From Clostridium fessum (lineage in GTDB: Bacteria > Bacillota > Clostridia > Lachnospirales > Lachnospiraceae), in NCBI RefSeq assembly GCF_003024715.1, contig NZ_PYLO01000007.1, positions 1 to 64,000 of the forward strand: 64,000 nucleotides of DNA, given 5' to 3'. Each line of letters starts with the position of its first letter. Position 1 is the first letter of the stretch. A model generated the notes under the pieces. It was not told the DNA's origin and did not search any database. It was given only the letters and a program-made list of their open reading frames with translations. Positions 1-8,490 of the stretch are shown here, in pieces. Made by a program: the position numbers and the translations under genes.

Positions 1-198
1 CTATCAAGTTCATGGCAGAGTAGCCAAGCCGGGACGGGATAAACGCTGAAGGCATCTAAGCGTGAAGCCCCCCTCAAGATGAGATATCCCATACGCAAGT
101 AGTAAGACCCCTTGAAGACGACGAGGTAGATAGGGCAGAGGTGGAAGCGTAGTAATACGTGAAGCTGACTGTTACTAATCGGTCGAGGGCTTAACCAA
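1..198 (+). rRNA. 23S ribosomal RNA, 3' end (partial)
   Basis: The sequence matches the conserved 3' end of bacterial 23S rRNA: GGATAAACGCTGAAGGCATC, the GTGAAGCCCCCCTCAAGATGAG block, and the terminal ACTAATCGGTCGAGGGCTTAACC. The 5' part lies outside the window. The 3' end is placed at about 198 and could be off by a few bases. No 5S rRNA is visible in the 110 bases before the first tRNA, so the 5S gene must lie upstream of the window or elsewhere. Confidence 0.95.
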
Positions 199-307
199 AA
201 GGATATGGTTAAGAATTGGATAGGTAAGAGGAAGTTATTTCCTGAAGGATGAAAGATAGAGAGTAGAAGAAATTCAGTGTGCAGTTTTGAAGGTATATAC
301 CTTTTAT

Positions 308-380
308 TCCTCGATAGCTCAGTCGGTAGAGCACGCGGCTGTTAACCGCGCTGTCGTAGGTTCGAGTCCTACTCGGGGAG
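308..380 (+). tRNA. tRNA-Asn (GTT anticodon)
   Basis: A 73-base cloverleaf. The acceptor stem TCCTCGA pairs with TCGGGGA and the discriminator is G. The D-loop AGCTCAGTCGGTAGAGCA, anticodon loop CTGTTAACC and T-loop GGTTCGAGTCC are all standard. CCA is not encoded. It lies directly downstream of the 23S gene and is probably co-transcribed with it. Confidence 0.96.
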
Positions 381-396
381 TTTTAATTTAATATCT

Positions 397-468
397 GGCC
401 CCATGGTCAAGCGGTTAAGACATCGCCCTTTCACGGCGGTAACACGAGTTCGAATCTCGTTGGGGTCA
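397..468 (+). tRNA. tRNA-Glu (TTC anticodon)
   Basis: A 72-base cloverleaf. The acceptor stem GGCCCCA pairs with TGGGGTC (one G-U pair) and the discriminator is A. The anticodon loop is CTTTCAC and the T-arm is CGAGTTCGAATCTCG. CCA is not encoded. It is the second tRNA of the cluster following the rRNA. Confidence 0.96.
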
Positions 469-473
469 TTTAT

Positions 474-544
474 GGCGACATAGCCAAGTGGTAAGGCGTG
501 GGTCTGCAACACCCTGATCACCAGTTCAAATCTGGTTGTCGCCT
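474..544 (+). tRNA. tRNA-Cys (GCA anticodon)
   Basis: A 71-base cloverleaf. The acceptor stem GGCGACA pairs with TGTCGCC and the discriminator is U, as is usual for tRNA-Cys. The anticodon loop is TCTGCAACA. It is the last RNA gene of the rRNA-tRNA unit and lies only four bases before a terminator hairpin. Confidence 0.96.
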
Positions 545-547
545 CTG

Positions 548-577
548 AGGAATCATCGAAAGATGGTTCCTTTTTTT
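548..577 (+). terminator. Rho-independent terminator of the rRNA/tRNA unit
   Basis: The stem AGGAATCATC / GATGGTTCCT (one G-U) closes a GAAA-type loop and runs into seven T residues. It follows tRNA-Cys immediately. Confidence 0.9.
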
Positions 578-670
578 ATGCCTGAAAAGCCGTATTTTAC
601 AAGGATTTTCGGGATTTCAACTGTGTGATTCGCTGTAAAGTAAGATGCGCTATCCGATTTTCACATCTTC

Positions 671-679
671 TGCTATAAT
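671..679 (+). promoter_or_regulatory. Extended -10 promoter for the thioesterase gene
   Basis: TGCTATAAT is a perfect -10 hexamer with the TG extension, 70 bases before the start codon at 749. No good -35 hexamer is visible at the expected spacing, which is common for extended -10 promoters. Confidence 0.5.
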
Positions 680-748
680 AGAATCATTCACGAAACGGCA
701 TTTTAAATAGCCGCAACAAAATTATTTTATAATATGGAGGAAGCGAAA

Positions 749-1135
749 ATGGCAGAAAAATTACAGGAATACAGCCTGACCTGGGAAGTAACGGATGAGA
801 TGACGGCAAAGCGAATCGGAAGCGCAGGTTCCCAAATTTTGTCTACTCCGAATATGGTGGCCCTGATGGAGGCGGCAGCGCTGGAACTGGCGAAATCGTA
901 TCTGGAGGAAGGACAGACGACGGTCGGAGCGGAGATTCACTGCCGCCATCTGGCGCCGACGCCGGTGGGAATGAAGGTAACAGCGACTGCAAAACTCCGC
1001 AGCATTGAGCGCCGGAAAATGTGGTTTGATATTGAAGTAAACGATGAGAAGGGCAAATGCGGCGAAGGGTCCCATCTGCGGATCATGGTAAATTCAAAGG
1101 CGATGAGCGACAAGGCTGCGAGCAAGGCGGAATAA
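749..1135 (+). CDS. Acyl-CoA thioesterase, FlK (fluoroacetyl-CoA thioesterase-like) family
   Basis: A 128-residue single hot-dog-fold protein. The FlK catalytic set is visible with the family spacing: Thr33 (STPNM), Glu41 (LMEAAALE) and His67 (CRHLAPTPVG), 8 and 26 residues apart as in FlK itself. FlK-family proteins hydrolyse small acyl-CoA thioesters in the cytoplasm. The substrate here cannot be read from sequence, and real fluoroacetate resistance is unlikely to be its role. An upstream in-frame ATG exists at 734, but GGAGG at 736-740 lies within that extension and is eight bases from the ATG at 749, so 749 is chosen. The C-terminus is a short Ala/Lys-rich tail. It appears to be monocistronic. 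Confidence 0.85.
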   Translation: MAEKLQEYSLTWEVTDEMTAKRIGSAGSQILSTPNMVALMEAAALELAKSYLEEGQTTVGAEIHCRHLAPTPVGMKVTATAKLRSIERRKMWFDIEVNDEKGKCGEGSHLRIMVNSKAMSDKAASKAE

Positions 1136-1242
1136 GGAGTATCAGGTTTAAGTATCATGCGTGGATTTTGCCGTTCTGGAATAAGGGGGAGCGGCAAAAT
1201 CAGCTTGTGGTATGCCATGCGTGTGAATAGAGATAAAGAAAA

Positions 1243-1270
1243 GTGACTGGTCACGTGTGTGTGCAGTAAC
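1243..1270. repeat. Intergenic palindrome, GTTACTG/CAGTAAC family (copy 1)
   Basis: GTGACTG ... CAGTAAC arms enclose CACG ... TGTG. It is a diverged copy of the hairpin repeat also seen at 9643, 19099, 19238 and 28792. It lies immediately upstream of the ribosome binding site of the next gene. Confidence 0.55.
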
Positions 1271-1288
1271 ATAGAAAGAGAGGCAGCG

Positions 1289-1948
1289 GTGCGGACAGAA
1301 ACGATAGGGTGGATCATTGGCATTTTGATTGCGGCAGCGCTTGTCTGGTGGATTTACCGCAAAATAAAGAGGAAAATACGGCAGCTGGCGAGTACGCCGG
1401 AGGTACAGGTGTTTCGGTATGTGGCAAAGCATTTATCGGAAGGTGATTTGACGCAGCCAGACGCATCCAAACCGCGTTCGCTGGCGGGAATGGACCGGCT
1501 GTGCCTGCCGCAGATTGCAAAAGATTTCCCGGAGTTTAACTGGAGCGAGTGGAAGACTCAGATCGAGACAGAATTGAGAAAAAAACTGGAAAAAGAGTAT
1601 CAGAAGGTACATATCCACCGGACGGTCATCAGCCGCTATCAGAAGGAAAAAGGACTCTGCCGGATTCTGTGTGAGTCGGCGGTCGAGTATGAGGAAATGA
1701 CTGAATATGAGAAAACGCCTGAGATGCAGTCAGAACTGCATTCGAATCTGATTCAGACAGTTTATGAGACGGAACTGGTGTATGTCTATGAGGATGCGAA
1801 AACAGCAGGGGCAGCGGTTTCGCTTATCTGTCCAAACTGCGGTGCACCGATTCAGAAGCTGGGGTTGAAAAAGTGTGAATATTGTGGTTCCGTGCTGGAA
1901 GTCCAGAATAAGAAGGCGTGGAGACTGCTGGAGATGCGGGAAAAGTAA
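1289..1948 (+). CDS. Membrane-anchored zinc-ribbon protein of unknown function
   Basis: About 219 residues. The N-terminus holds one hydrophobic segment (TIGWIIGILIAAALVWWIY) followed by a basic stop-transfer stretch, so it should be anchored in the membrane with the bulk in the cytoplasm. The middle resembles the alpha/beta fold of Tim44-like domains, but that is a weak impression. Near the C-terminus a zinc ribbon CPNCGAP ... CEYCGS is clear. GTG at 1289 is chosen because AAGAGAGG ends five bases before it. An upstream in-frame GTG at 1259 lies inside the palindromic repeat and has no ribosome binding site. Similar predicted proteins are common in Lachnospiraceae. Function unknown. Confidence 0.6.
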   Translation: MRTETIGWIIGILIAAALVWWIYRKIKRKIRQLASTPEVQVFRYVAKHLSEGDLTQPDASKPRSLAGMDRLCLPQIAKDFPEFNWSEWKTQIETELRKKLEKEYQKVHIHRTVISRYQKEKGLCRILCESAVEYEEMTEYEKTPEMQSELHSNLIQTVYETELVYVYEDAKTAGAAVSLICPNCGAPIQKLGLKKCEYCGSVLEVQNKKAWRLLEMREK

Positions 1949-2219
1949 GCGGGTGATCTCACGGTAGAATCCGGTGATGGGGAGAGAATGCTCCCAGATA
2001 AATTGCAGAAGAGTTTTATATGGGGGCAGGAGCTTCCTGATGGCTGCCGCGAAAGCGGACAACCATGCAGGTAGTTTCCTGCCATTTGTCTGTGCCCGGA
2101 ACGGAGGGAGCTTTCAGCGAAATGCCGACACCAACCGTTCCAAGCCAGACCGCTGTTTCCGTCAGAGGCTTGTTGAACTGGCGGATGGAAGTTTTAAGAT
2201 CCAGATGGGAATGCAGCAT

Positions 2220-3584
2220 TTATTCTGTTTCAACTGGATGTAAATTCATAACCAGCTTTTCCGGATGCCGCCTAATCCACCGCAATGCAATCAGGCAGAT
2301 GGCAACGGAGATGAGAGATCCGATCGGCGCTGCGAGTCCCATCGGATACAGTGTTTCTGGGAAATAGCGGCAGGCAAGCCATGCCAGCGGGATGCGCGCT
2401 ACCACGATCGAGATGCAGTTGTGCAGGAACGACAGCCCGGACAGTCCGCAGGCGCAGAAGAAACCGCTGCAGCAGAAATGGATACCGGCGATCATGCAGT
2501 CCAGCACATAGCTCTTCATATACTGGGTTCCGAGCCGGACAACCTCTGCCTCATCAGTAAAGAGGGAGACGGCGGCACCGGCAGCAAACTGCATGGCGAT
2601 TGCGATGATCAGCCCGAAAGAAAATGTGATGCAGATCGCGTAGCGCAGCGTCTGACGGGCACGCTCAGGTTTTCCGGCACCCAGATTTTGAGCGGAGAGG
2701 GCGGAAACCGTGGAGAGAAGCGAGGATGGAACCAGAAACAGGATTCCGATCAGCTTTTCAACGATTCCGACCGCCGCCGCATCATTTAATCCGCGCTGGT
2801 TGGCAAACATGGTAATAACCAGAAAAGAAACCTGTATAAAGCCGTCCTGAACTGCAACTGGGATTCCGACCTGCAGGATGGAGGCTATGGTAGTCTTATG
2901 TGGATGGAGGTCACGGAGACGAAAACCCGGAAACATCCGTTTTTTAATGATTACGACCAGGGCGATCAGGACACTGCACATCTGTGACAGGGTCGTGCCG
3001 AGCGCCGCGCCGGACGGACCGAGCGAAAACACGCCCATTAAAAGGTAATCAAGCGCAATATTGATAATACAGGCGATTGCAACGAAATACATCGGACTTT
3101 TGGAGTCTCCCATGCCGCGGAAAATAGAGCTGATGATATTGTAGGCGGTGATGAACGGGATGCCGGCAAAGCAGATCATCAGATATGCCGCGGTGCCGTT
3201 TACCGCTTCCTCCGGGACAGACAGCAGCCTGATAATGCCGTGAACCGTCGTCAGCAGAAGTCCGGTCAGAAGAATGGACAGACCTGCAAATAAGGAAATC
3301 GTGTTACCGATGCCGCGCGCCGCAAGCTTCCGGTCACCCGCGCCGACCGCGCGTCCGATGAGAACTGTTGCGCCCATCGCCAGACCAACGATCATAACCG
3401 TCAGCATATGCATGACCTGACTGCCGACCGAGACCGCCGTCGTCCCATCCACGCCTCCAAACTGCCCGATAATAAACAGATCCGCCATGCCGTAGAGTGT
3501 CTGCAAAAAATAAGATAACAAATATGGCAGGGAGAAATAGATAACTGTTTTCAGCACACTGCCGGAGGTGAGATTCTTTTCCAT
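2220..3584 (-). CDS. MATE family efflux transporter
   Basis: 454 residues, the normal length for the family, with about twelve predicted transmembrane helices in two MatE repeats. N-terminal features typical of the NorM/DinF-like branch are seen (FSLPYLLSYFLQTLYGMADL, then VGLAMGATVLIGRAVGAGD). MATE proteins export cationic drugs or metabolites using a sodium or proton gradient across the plasma membrane. The substrate cannot be predicted. GAGG lies nine bases upstream of the ATG. The gene stands alone and converges with the zinc-ribbon gene across a 271-base spacer. Confidence 0.93.
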   Translation of the reverse strand: MEKNLTSGSVLKTVIYFSLPYLLSYFLQTLYGMADLFIIGQFGGVDGTTAVSVGSQVMHMLTVMIVGLAMGATVLIGRAVGAGDRKLAARGIGNTISLFAGLSILLTGLLLTTVHGIIRLLSVPEEAVNGTAAYLMICFAGIPFITAYNIISSIFRGMGDSKSPMYFVAIACIINIALDYLLMGVFSLGPSGAALGTTLSQMCSVLIALVVIIKKRMFPGFRLRDLHPHKTTIASILQVGIPVAVQDGFIQVSFLVITMFANQRGLNDAAAVGIVEKLIGILFLVPSSLLSTVSALSAQNLGAGKPERARQTLRYAICITFSFGLIIAIAMQFAAGAAVSLFTDEAEVVRLGTQYMKSYVLDCMIAGIHFCCSGFFCACGLSGLSFLHNCISIVVARIPLAWLACRYFPETLYPMGLAAPIGSLISVAICLIALRWIRRHPEKLVMNLHPVETE

Positions 3585-3756
3585 GAATAAATCCTCGTCT
3601 TTCTGGTAAAAATAGATGACTCTGCCGTCGGCTGTCAGAAAGAAAACGCCGCAGAAATCATCTTCTGAGTATAGTTTATCAGAAATAACTATAATGTCTA
3701 CAATAATTATGGAGTCAAGGAAAGAAAATCCTTGTTTTTAAGTAGGAAATTTGTGG

Positions 3757-3762
3757 TATAAT
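3757..3762 (+). promoter_or_regulatory. -10 box preceding the start-site hairpin repeat (locus 1)
   Basis: A TATAAT hexamer. The best -35 candidate is TTGTTT at 3732-3737, 19 bases away, which is rather long. It is placed exactly as at the other two loci that carry the repeat. Confidence 0.5.
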
Positions 3763-3766
3763 ATGA

Positions 3767-3797
3767 GCACTTAGCGAGGTGTTTTCGAGCTTAGTGC
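3767..3797 (+). repeat. Start-site hairpin repeat, copy 1
   Basis: A 31-base imperfect palindrome starting GCACTTAGCGAGG and ending CGAGCTTAGTGC. Nine base pairs are possible with one T-T mismatch. It begins four bases after the -10 hexamer, so it should form the very 5' end of the transcript or act as an operator over the start site. Related copies are at 28895, 49691 and 49745. Confidence 0.75.
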
Positions 3798-3912
3798 GAG
3801 TCATACCTAAATACTTAATGAAGCAGAGCCAAAGGCGATAGCTGAATTTAGTATTTATGGTATAATATGAGAAGGCAAATAAAACCCACTTTGATTTTAC
3901 ACAGGAGGTTTC

Positions 3913-5967
3913 ATGAGTTTAGAGTTTAAAAAAATTGAAGTTAACAGTATCCAGGAGATGCTTCCGTTTTACGCGATGCGCCACAATATGACGTGCGACA
4001 GCGTATTTCTGGAGAGCTATGTCTGGAAAGATTATTATAATGTCCGTTATGCAATCTGGGAAAATAAGGCGCTTTTATGGCTGATGGAGAATGAAGGACG
4101 TTGTTTTTCCGCGATGCCGCTGTGCCGGGAGGAAGACCTGCCGGGGGCGTTTGCGGCGATTGAGGAGTATTTTAATGAAGAACTGGGATATCCGCTGGTT
4201 ATCAATCTGGCGGATGAGTATGCAGTGAAATATTTAAATCTGCCGGAGGACAAATATCTGGTGGAAGAGCAGGTCGATTCGAGGGATTATCTCTACAACG
4301 GAGATGCGATGCGTTCCCTGGCGGGAAAGAAACTGCATAAGAAGAAAAACCGCGTCAACGCATTTAAGCGCGAATATGAGGGGCGCTATGAGTACCGCCG
4401 TCTGTGCTGTTCGGACAGCCACGATGTCTGGGTTTTTCTGGACCGCTGGAGACAGCAGAAGGGCGAGGAGGTCGAGGAACATCTCGATTATGAGGTAAAG
4501 GGCATTCACGATATTCTGAAAAACTGTTCAGAATTCAGTATCCACATGGGCGGCGTGTATATCGACGGTCAGATGGAGGCATTTACGATCGGAAGCTACA
4601 ATCCGGTGGAACATATGGCGGTTATCCATATTGAGAAGGCAAACCCGGAGATCAACGGTCTGTACCAGTTTATCAACCAACAGTTCCTGATAGAGGAATT
4701 TCCTGAGGCTGAGTGGGTCAACCGCGAGGACGATATGGGCTTAGAGGGACTCCGGAAGGCGAAAATGACGTATTATCCGGCGGATTATGCACGCAAATAT
4801 CTGGTAGAACAGCTGTTAAACGGCAGCAAGGGCTATCACTGGGCGGAGCAGATCGCCAATACGACGGCGGGAAGTGTGCTGACGTATCTGGATGCGGAGG
4901 ATAAGGACGAGACGAAGCATCTCTGGCATATGTGTTTCCCGGAAGATTCGGAGAGTTTTATCGAGTATTATTATAAGGAAAAGACGAAGGATAACGAGAT
5001 TCTGGTGAAAAAGGATAATGGACTTCTGATTTCGATGGTGCAGTACAATCCGTATGCGGTGAAGCTGCGTGGACGTCTCTGGAAGCTCGATTATCTGGTC
5101 GGGGTGGCGACCGAGGAGAGCCGCCGCCGCGAAGGACATTTCCGGGACGTATTTGTGAAAATGCTTCACGACGAGGAGGCAGCCGGAAAGCCGATCACGT
5201 ATCTGGTTCCGGTCAACCCGGCTGTGTATGCGCCGATGGGATTTACCTTCATCGGAAATGTGGCATCCTATGAGCTGACCGAGGAGGCGAAAAAGACGCT
5301 GACGCGCACGGTGTGTCAGGATACGCCGGAGGACTGCGGGCGGGCTGCTGTCTATATGGAACAGTGGCTGGGCGCACGGTATGAGATGTATACGCGCCGG
5401 GATGCGGCGTATGTGAGCCGTCTCATCAAGGAGCTGGCTTCTGAAAATGGCACGTTGGAATTCCTGGAACAGGACGGCAGGCTGGTTGGCCTGGATGCCT
5501 ACTGGGGCTGGGAAGTCCGTGAACACCGGCTTTTGTATGCGGAGGACGCATACACGGTCAAGACGGGCGAGAAGCCGTGGAATATGGCGCGCCTGACGAA
5601 TATCGGGGCGCTGCTGGCGGCATTTGGCTTAAAACAGGCAGAGCAGCAGGGAGAAGAAAAACGTATGCTCACACTGGGCATCCGTATGAATGATTCGATT
5701 CTGGAAATGAACAACGGTGAGTTTGTCTGGACGATTGGGGAGACAGGTTCCAGCCTGAAGGCGCGGAAACCGGAGCCGGATACCTGCGGCTGCACGGAAA
5801 ATGTTTCCATATGGCTGGAGACGAAGCCGGAAGAGCTGGTGAGCTGGCTGTTTGGCTGCCGGAAAGCGGAAGAAATCTGGGGTGGACAGCTTGAAAATAA
5901 GGGGCTGGCAGAGATTCTGGCACAGGTGGATACGGTGAACGGCGTGTATCTGGATGAGATTGTGTAG
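3913..5967 (+). CDS. DUF2156 domain / Eis-like GNAT acetyltransferase fusion protein
   Basis: 684 residues with two enzyme-like halves. Residues 1 to about 300 match the DUF2156 family, which shares its fold with the aminoacyl-tRNA-dependent lysyltransferase domain of MprF (GKKLHKKKNRVNAF, then HIEKANPEINGLYQFINQQF). Residues about 310-684 match Eis-type GNAT acetyltransferases. The acetyl-CoA loop VATEESRRREGHFRDV and the substrate-side YLVPVNPAVYAPMGFTFIG are visible, followed by the sterol-carrier-like C-terminal region. No transmembrane segments are seen, so it is cytoplasmic. Each half is known separately; the natural substrate of the fusion is not. The start ATG follows ACAGGAGG. It is monocistronic and preceded by an unusual promoter region. 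Confidence 0.85.
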   Translation: MSLEFKKIEVNSIQEMLPFYAMRHNMTCDSVFLESYVWKDYYNVRYAIWENKALLWLMENEGRCFSAMPLCREEDLPGAFAAIEEYFNEELGYPLVINLADEYAVKYLNLPEDKYLVEEQVDSRDYLYNGDAMRSLAGKKLHKKKNRVNAFKREYEGRYEYRRLCCSDSHDVWVFLDRWRQQKGEEVEEHLDYEVKGIHDILKNCSEFSIHMGGVYIDGQMEAFTIGSYNPVEHMAVIHIEKANPEINGLYQFINQQFLIEEFPEAEWVNREDDMGLEGLRKAKMTYYPADYARKYLVEQLLNGSKGYHWAEQIANTTAGSVLTYLDAEDKDETKHLWHMCFPEDSESFIEYYYKEKTKDNEILVKKDNGLLISMVQYNPYAVKLRGRLWKLDYLVGVATEESRRREGHFRDVFVKMLHDEEAAGKPITYLVPVNPAVYAPMGFTFIGNVASYELTEEAKKTLTRTVCQDTPEDCGRAAVYMEQWLGARYEMYTRRDAAYVSRLIKELASENGTLEFLEQDGRLVGLDAYWGWEVREHRLLYAEDAYTVKTGEKPWNMARLTNIGALLAAFGLKQAEQQGEEKRMLTLGIRMNDSILEMNNGEFVWTIGETGSSLKARKPEPDTCGCTENVSIWLETKPEELVSWLFGCRKAEEIWGGQLENKGLAEILAQVDTVNGVYLDEIV

Positions 5968-6060
5968 AGTGCGTGCTGTAATTGTATAGGATAGAGAATA
6001 TGCTGATTTTATGTAAACTAATAGCAACCGCTTTTATGTTTTCAGAAAAAGGAGAGGAGA

Positions 6061-6792
6061 GTGCGTCAGATGGGAGAGACAGACACATTAAAAAAATGGA
6101 TTAATGAGTCAAATTATATTGTATTTTTTGGCGGGGCGGGTGTTTCGACCGAGAGCAATATCCCGGATTTTAGAAGCACGGACGGGCTGTACCATCAGGA
6201 GTATGACTATCCGCCGGAAACGATTTTAAGCCACAGCTTTTATATAAGAAAGCCAGAGGAATTTTACCGGTTTTACCGCAATAAGATGCTGTTCCCGAAT
6301 GCAAAGCCGAACCGGGCGCATTTGGCGCTGGCGAAGCTGGAGCAGGAAGGAAAGCTGAAAGCGGTCATTACCCAGAATATCGACGGGCTGCACCAGGCAG
6401 CAGGCAGCAAAGAGGTGCTGGAGCTGCATGGATCGGTGCTCCGCAACCATTGTACGCGCTGTGGCAGGTTTTACGGATTGGATGATATTTTGAAAATGAA
6501 GGGCGTGCCGAAATGTGGCTGCGGCGGCGTGATCAAGCCGGATGTCGTGCTGTATGAGGAAGGACTGGACAATGAGGTAATTGAGCGGTCAATTGCCCAT
6601 ATCCGCAAGGCAGATATGCTGATCATCGGCGGCACCTCGCTGGTGGTGTACCCGGCAGCGGGGCTGATTGATTATTATCATGGAAATAAACTGGTTCTGA
6701 TCAATAAATCAGCGACCTCGCGCGATGGTCAGGCGGATCTGGTTATCAGCGACAGCATCGGGAAGGTGCTGGGGGACGCGGTCGGAGTATAA
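6061..6792 (+). CDS. cobB: NAD-dependent protein deacylase, SIR2 family
   Basis: 243 residues, a normal length for a bacterial sirtuin. All hallmarks are present: the NAD motif [23 protein letters not shown], the catalytic His in LELHGS, and the zinc site with CTRC and CGCGG cysteine pairs. Sirtuins remove acyl groups from protein lysines using NAD, releasing nicotinamide. The start is GTG 6061, with AGGAG six bases upstream. ATG 6070, with GAGGAG ten bases upstream, is nearly as good. DUF951 follows 24 bases later, so the two may be co-transcribed. Confidence 0.93.
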   Translation: MRQMGETDTLKKWINESNYIVFFGGAGVSTESNIPDFRSTDGLYHQEYDYPPETILSHSFYIRKPEEFYRFYRNKMLFPNAKPNRAHLALAKLEQEGKLKAVITQNIDGLHQAAGSKEVLELHGSVLRNHCTRCGRFYGLDDILKMKGVPKCGCGGVIKPDVVLYEEGLDNEVIERSIAHIRKADMLIIGGTSLVVYPAAGLIDYYHGNKLVLINKSATSRDGQADLVISDSIGKVLGDAVGV

Positions 6793-6815
6793 GGTAGTAA
6801 CAGGGGAGAGAGGAA

Positions 6816-7010
6816 ATGGTATACGAGGTTGGAGATATTGTAAAACTCAAAAAGCCGCACCCGTGCGGCAGCCATGAGTGGGAGATCCTGCGGGTCGGCG
6901 CGGATTTCCGTTTGAAATGTGCCGGCTGCGGGCATCAGGTGATGATGGCACGACCATTGGTAGAAAAGAGTACCAGAGGACTGAAAAAAGCGGGAGAGAA
7001 GTCCGAATAA
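6816..7010 (+). CDS. DUF951 domain-containing small protein
   Basis: 64 residues carrying the whole DUF951 signature: VGDIVKLKKPHPCGS, WEILRVGADFRLKCAGCGH and VMMARPLVEK. The CG ... CAGCGH cysteines suggest a bound metal, though this is inferred. DUF951 proteins are conserved in Firmicutes, often beside translation or chromosome genes such as rpsF. Function unknown. GGGGAGAGG precedes the ATG. Confidence 0.9.
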   Translation: MVYEVGDIVKLKKPHPCGSHEWEILRVGADFRLKCAGCGHQVMMARPLVEKSTRGLKKAGEKSE

Positions 7011-7137
7011 GAGCGGCGGGTGGGCGTACAGATGCAGGCAGCTTCATGATCTGGCAGTCAGTAAAAGAATGCAGTAAGAAGGGGCAGAAAGCCCGGAAAA
7101 AACGAGAAAATTTACATAGAAAATCTCGAAAAAGTGC

Positions 7138-7166
7138 TTGCCAAGCCGTTCCTTTTTTGGTATCAT
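7138..7166 (+). promoter_or_regulatory. Promoter of the rpsF-ssb-rpsR operon
   Basis: TTGCCA (7138-7143) and TATCAT (7161-7166) are separated by exactly 17 bases, 85 bases upstream of rpsF. The transcribed leader contains GGGTCAGTGACC-type hairpin sequence (about 7200-7231). In other bacteria the rpsF leader binds the S6:S18 complex for autoregulation. I infer the same here but cannot fold it rigorously. Confidence 0.65.
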
Positions 7167-7250
7167 AGATATTCGGTAATATATAACACAAAAATCCTTA
7201 CTCCCTGCTGGAGTCAGGGGGTCAGTGACCACAAGGAGGTAAGAAAGAGC

Positions 7251-7538
7251 ATGAACAAATATGAATTAGCAGTTGTTCTTAGCGCAAAACTCGAGGACGA
7301 AGAGAGAGCCGCAGCGATGGAGAAAGTAACAGGTTACATCACACGTTTCGGCGGTACAGTAACTGACATTGATGAATGGGGCAAGAAGAGACTTGCTTAC
7401 GAGATTCAGAAAATGAAAGAAGGATTCTACTACTTCGTACATTTCGAGTCTGATTCCGTATGCCCGAATGAGGTGGAGAACCACATCCGCATCATGGAGC
7501 CGGTTATCAGATACTTATGCGTAAGACAGGATGCGTAA
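7251..7538 (+). CDS. rpsF: 30S ribosomal protein bS6
   Basis: 95 residues. MNKYELAVVLSAKL, VTDIDEWGKKRLAYEIQK and EGFYYFVHFESD are diagnostic for bS6, which binds the central domain of 16S rRNA together with bS18. AAGGAGG at 7233-7239 fixes the start at 7251, although the frame is open further upstream. It is the first gene of the rpsF-ssb-rpsR operon. Confidence 0.97.
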   Translation: MNKYELAVVLSAKLEDEERAAAMEKVTGYITRFGGTVTDIDEWGKKRLAYEIQKMKEGFYYFVHFESDSVCPNEVENHIRIMEPVIRYLCVRQDA

Positions 7539-7563
7539 GAGTAGATAAAGAAAGAGTGATCGT

Positions 7564-8025
7564 ATGAATAAAGTAATTCTGATGGGCAGATTAACGAGAG
7601 ATCCGGAAGTGAGATACTCTCAGGGCGAGAGAGCTATGGCAATCGCCAGATACACGCTGGCAGTAGACCGCAGAGGCCGCAGAGGCGGAAACGGAGACGA
7701 CAGCGCACAGACAGCGGATTTCATTCCGTGTGTTGCATTTGACAGAGCAGGCGAATTCGCTGAGAAGTATTTTCATCAGGGAACCAAGCTCGTAGTAACC
7801 GGAAGAATTCAGACTGGCAGCTATACCAATCGTGACGGCCAGAAAGTATATACGACAGAAGTGATTGTAGAGGATCAGGAATTTGCAGAGAGCAAGAATG
7901 CGGCATCTGGCAACAGCGACGGCGGTTACCGTCCGGCAGAGCGCCCGGCTCCGTCCAGCGCAATCGGCGATGGATTCATGAATATTCCTGATGGAGTAGA
8001 AGACGAAGGCCTTCCGTTCAACTAG
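7564..8025 (+). CDS. ssb: Single-stranded DNA-binding protein
   Basis: 153 residues with an N-terminal OB fold ([20 protein letters not shown] ... [18 protein letters not shown] ... [20 protein letters not shown]), a flexible middle and an acidic tip EDEGLPFN. Canonical SSB ends in DDDIPF; the extra terminal Asn and Leu-Pro-Phe form a variant tip that should still dock partner proteins. It binds single-stranded DNA in replication and repair. Its place between rpsF and rpsR is the classical Firmicute arrangement. Confidence 0.97.
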   Translation: MNKVILMGRLTRDPEVRYSQGERAMAIARYTLAVDRRGRRGGNGDDSAQTADFIPCVAFDRAGEFAEKYFHQGTKLVVTGRIQTGSYTNRDGQKVYTTEVIVEDQEFAESKNAASGNSDGGYRPAERPAPSSAIGDGFMNIPDGVEDEGLPFN

Positions 8026-8102
8026 GTTCGGGAATCGGTCCCCCGGCGGACGGAGTGCGCGAGAGCGCCATCAGGCTGATGTGTGTGAAGGAGGAAAGAC
8101 CA

Positions 8103-8369
8103 ATGGCATTCAATAAAGGCGATAAAACAGACGCTTCCAAGATCAGAAGAGGCGGTATGCGTAGAAGAAAAAAAGTTTGTGTATTCTGCGGCGAGAAGAA
8201 CGGCGAAATCGATTACAAAGATACAAATAAATTAAAGAGATACGTATCCGAGAGAGGAAAAATCCTTCCGAGACGTATCACTGGCAACTGTGCTAAACAT
8301 CAGAGAGCTCTGACTGTAGCTATCAAGAGAGCAAGACATCTGTCCCTGATGCCGTATGTTTGCGAGTAA
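8103..8369 (+). CDS. rpsR: 30S ribosomal protein bS18
   Basis: 88 residues. The zinc-binding form of bS18 is indicated by CVFCGEK and CAKHQR, together with the conserved [17 protein letters not shown] core. ATG 8103 is chosen because AAGGAGG (8088-8094) lies eight bases upstream. It is the last gene of the operon. Confidence 0.97.
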   Translation: MAFNKGDKTDASKIRRGGMRRRKKVCVFCGEKNGEIDYKDTNKLKRYVSERGKILPRRITGNCAKHQRALTVAIKRARHLSLMPYVCE

Positions 8370-8370
8370 T

Positions 8371-8392
8371 CCTTGTAAAATAAGGGTTTTTT
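8371..8392 (+). terminator. Weak terminator after rpsR
   Basis: CCTT ... AAGGG forms a short stem running into six T residues directly after the stop codon. The stem is short. A stronger hairpin follows at 8451. Confidence 0.5.
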
Positions 8393-8450
8393 AAGGGTAA
8401 AAGAAGATTTTTACTCAAATTTCACTCAATTATTGAGGATAAAAATGATT

Positions 8451-8487
8451 GGGATTCCATGTGAGAGATCATGTGGGATCCCTTTTT
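8451..8487 (+). terminator. Rho-independent terminator
   Basis: GGGATTCCATGTGA pairs (with G-U pairs) with TCATGTGGGATCCC around a GAGA loop, followed by five T residues. It probably backs up termination of the rpsR operon. Confidence 0.75.
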
Positions 8488-8490
8488 GTA

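Larger units (their letters stand above)
3585..3912. other. Regulatory intergenic region with two -10 boxes and two hairpins
   Basis: This 328-base gap between divergent genes contains a TATAAT at 3757-3762 followed after four bases by the start-site hairpin repeat (3767-3797). A second long stem follows (TACCTAAATACT near 3806 with AGTATTTATGGTA ending at 3860). It leads into another identical GGTATAATATGAG at 3859-3871. The two -10 boxes may give two start sites for the gene at 3913. A GGAGG site precedes that gene. Confidence 0.5.

Noticed and set aside
199..307. A search for 5S rRNA in this spacer
   Set aside because: No sequence resembling the conserved 5S helices is present.
2016..2219. 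A minus-strand frame of 67 codons beginning directly after the MATE stop codon (TAAATG)
   Set aside because: The overlap would allow coupled translation, but I recognise no family and see no ribosome binding site of its own; support is too weak to call a gene.
4816..5526. A 236-codon minus-strand open frame
   Set aside because: It is antisense to the well-supported DUF2156-acetyltransferase gene and has no recognisable domain or ribosome binding site.
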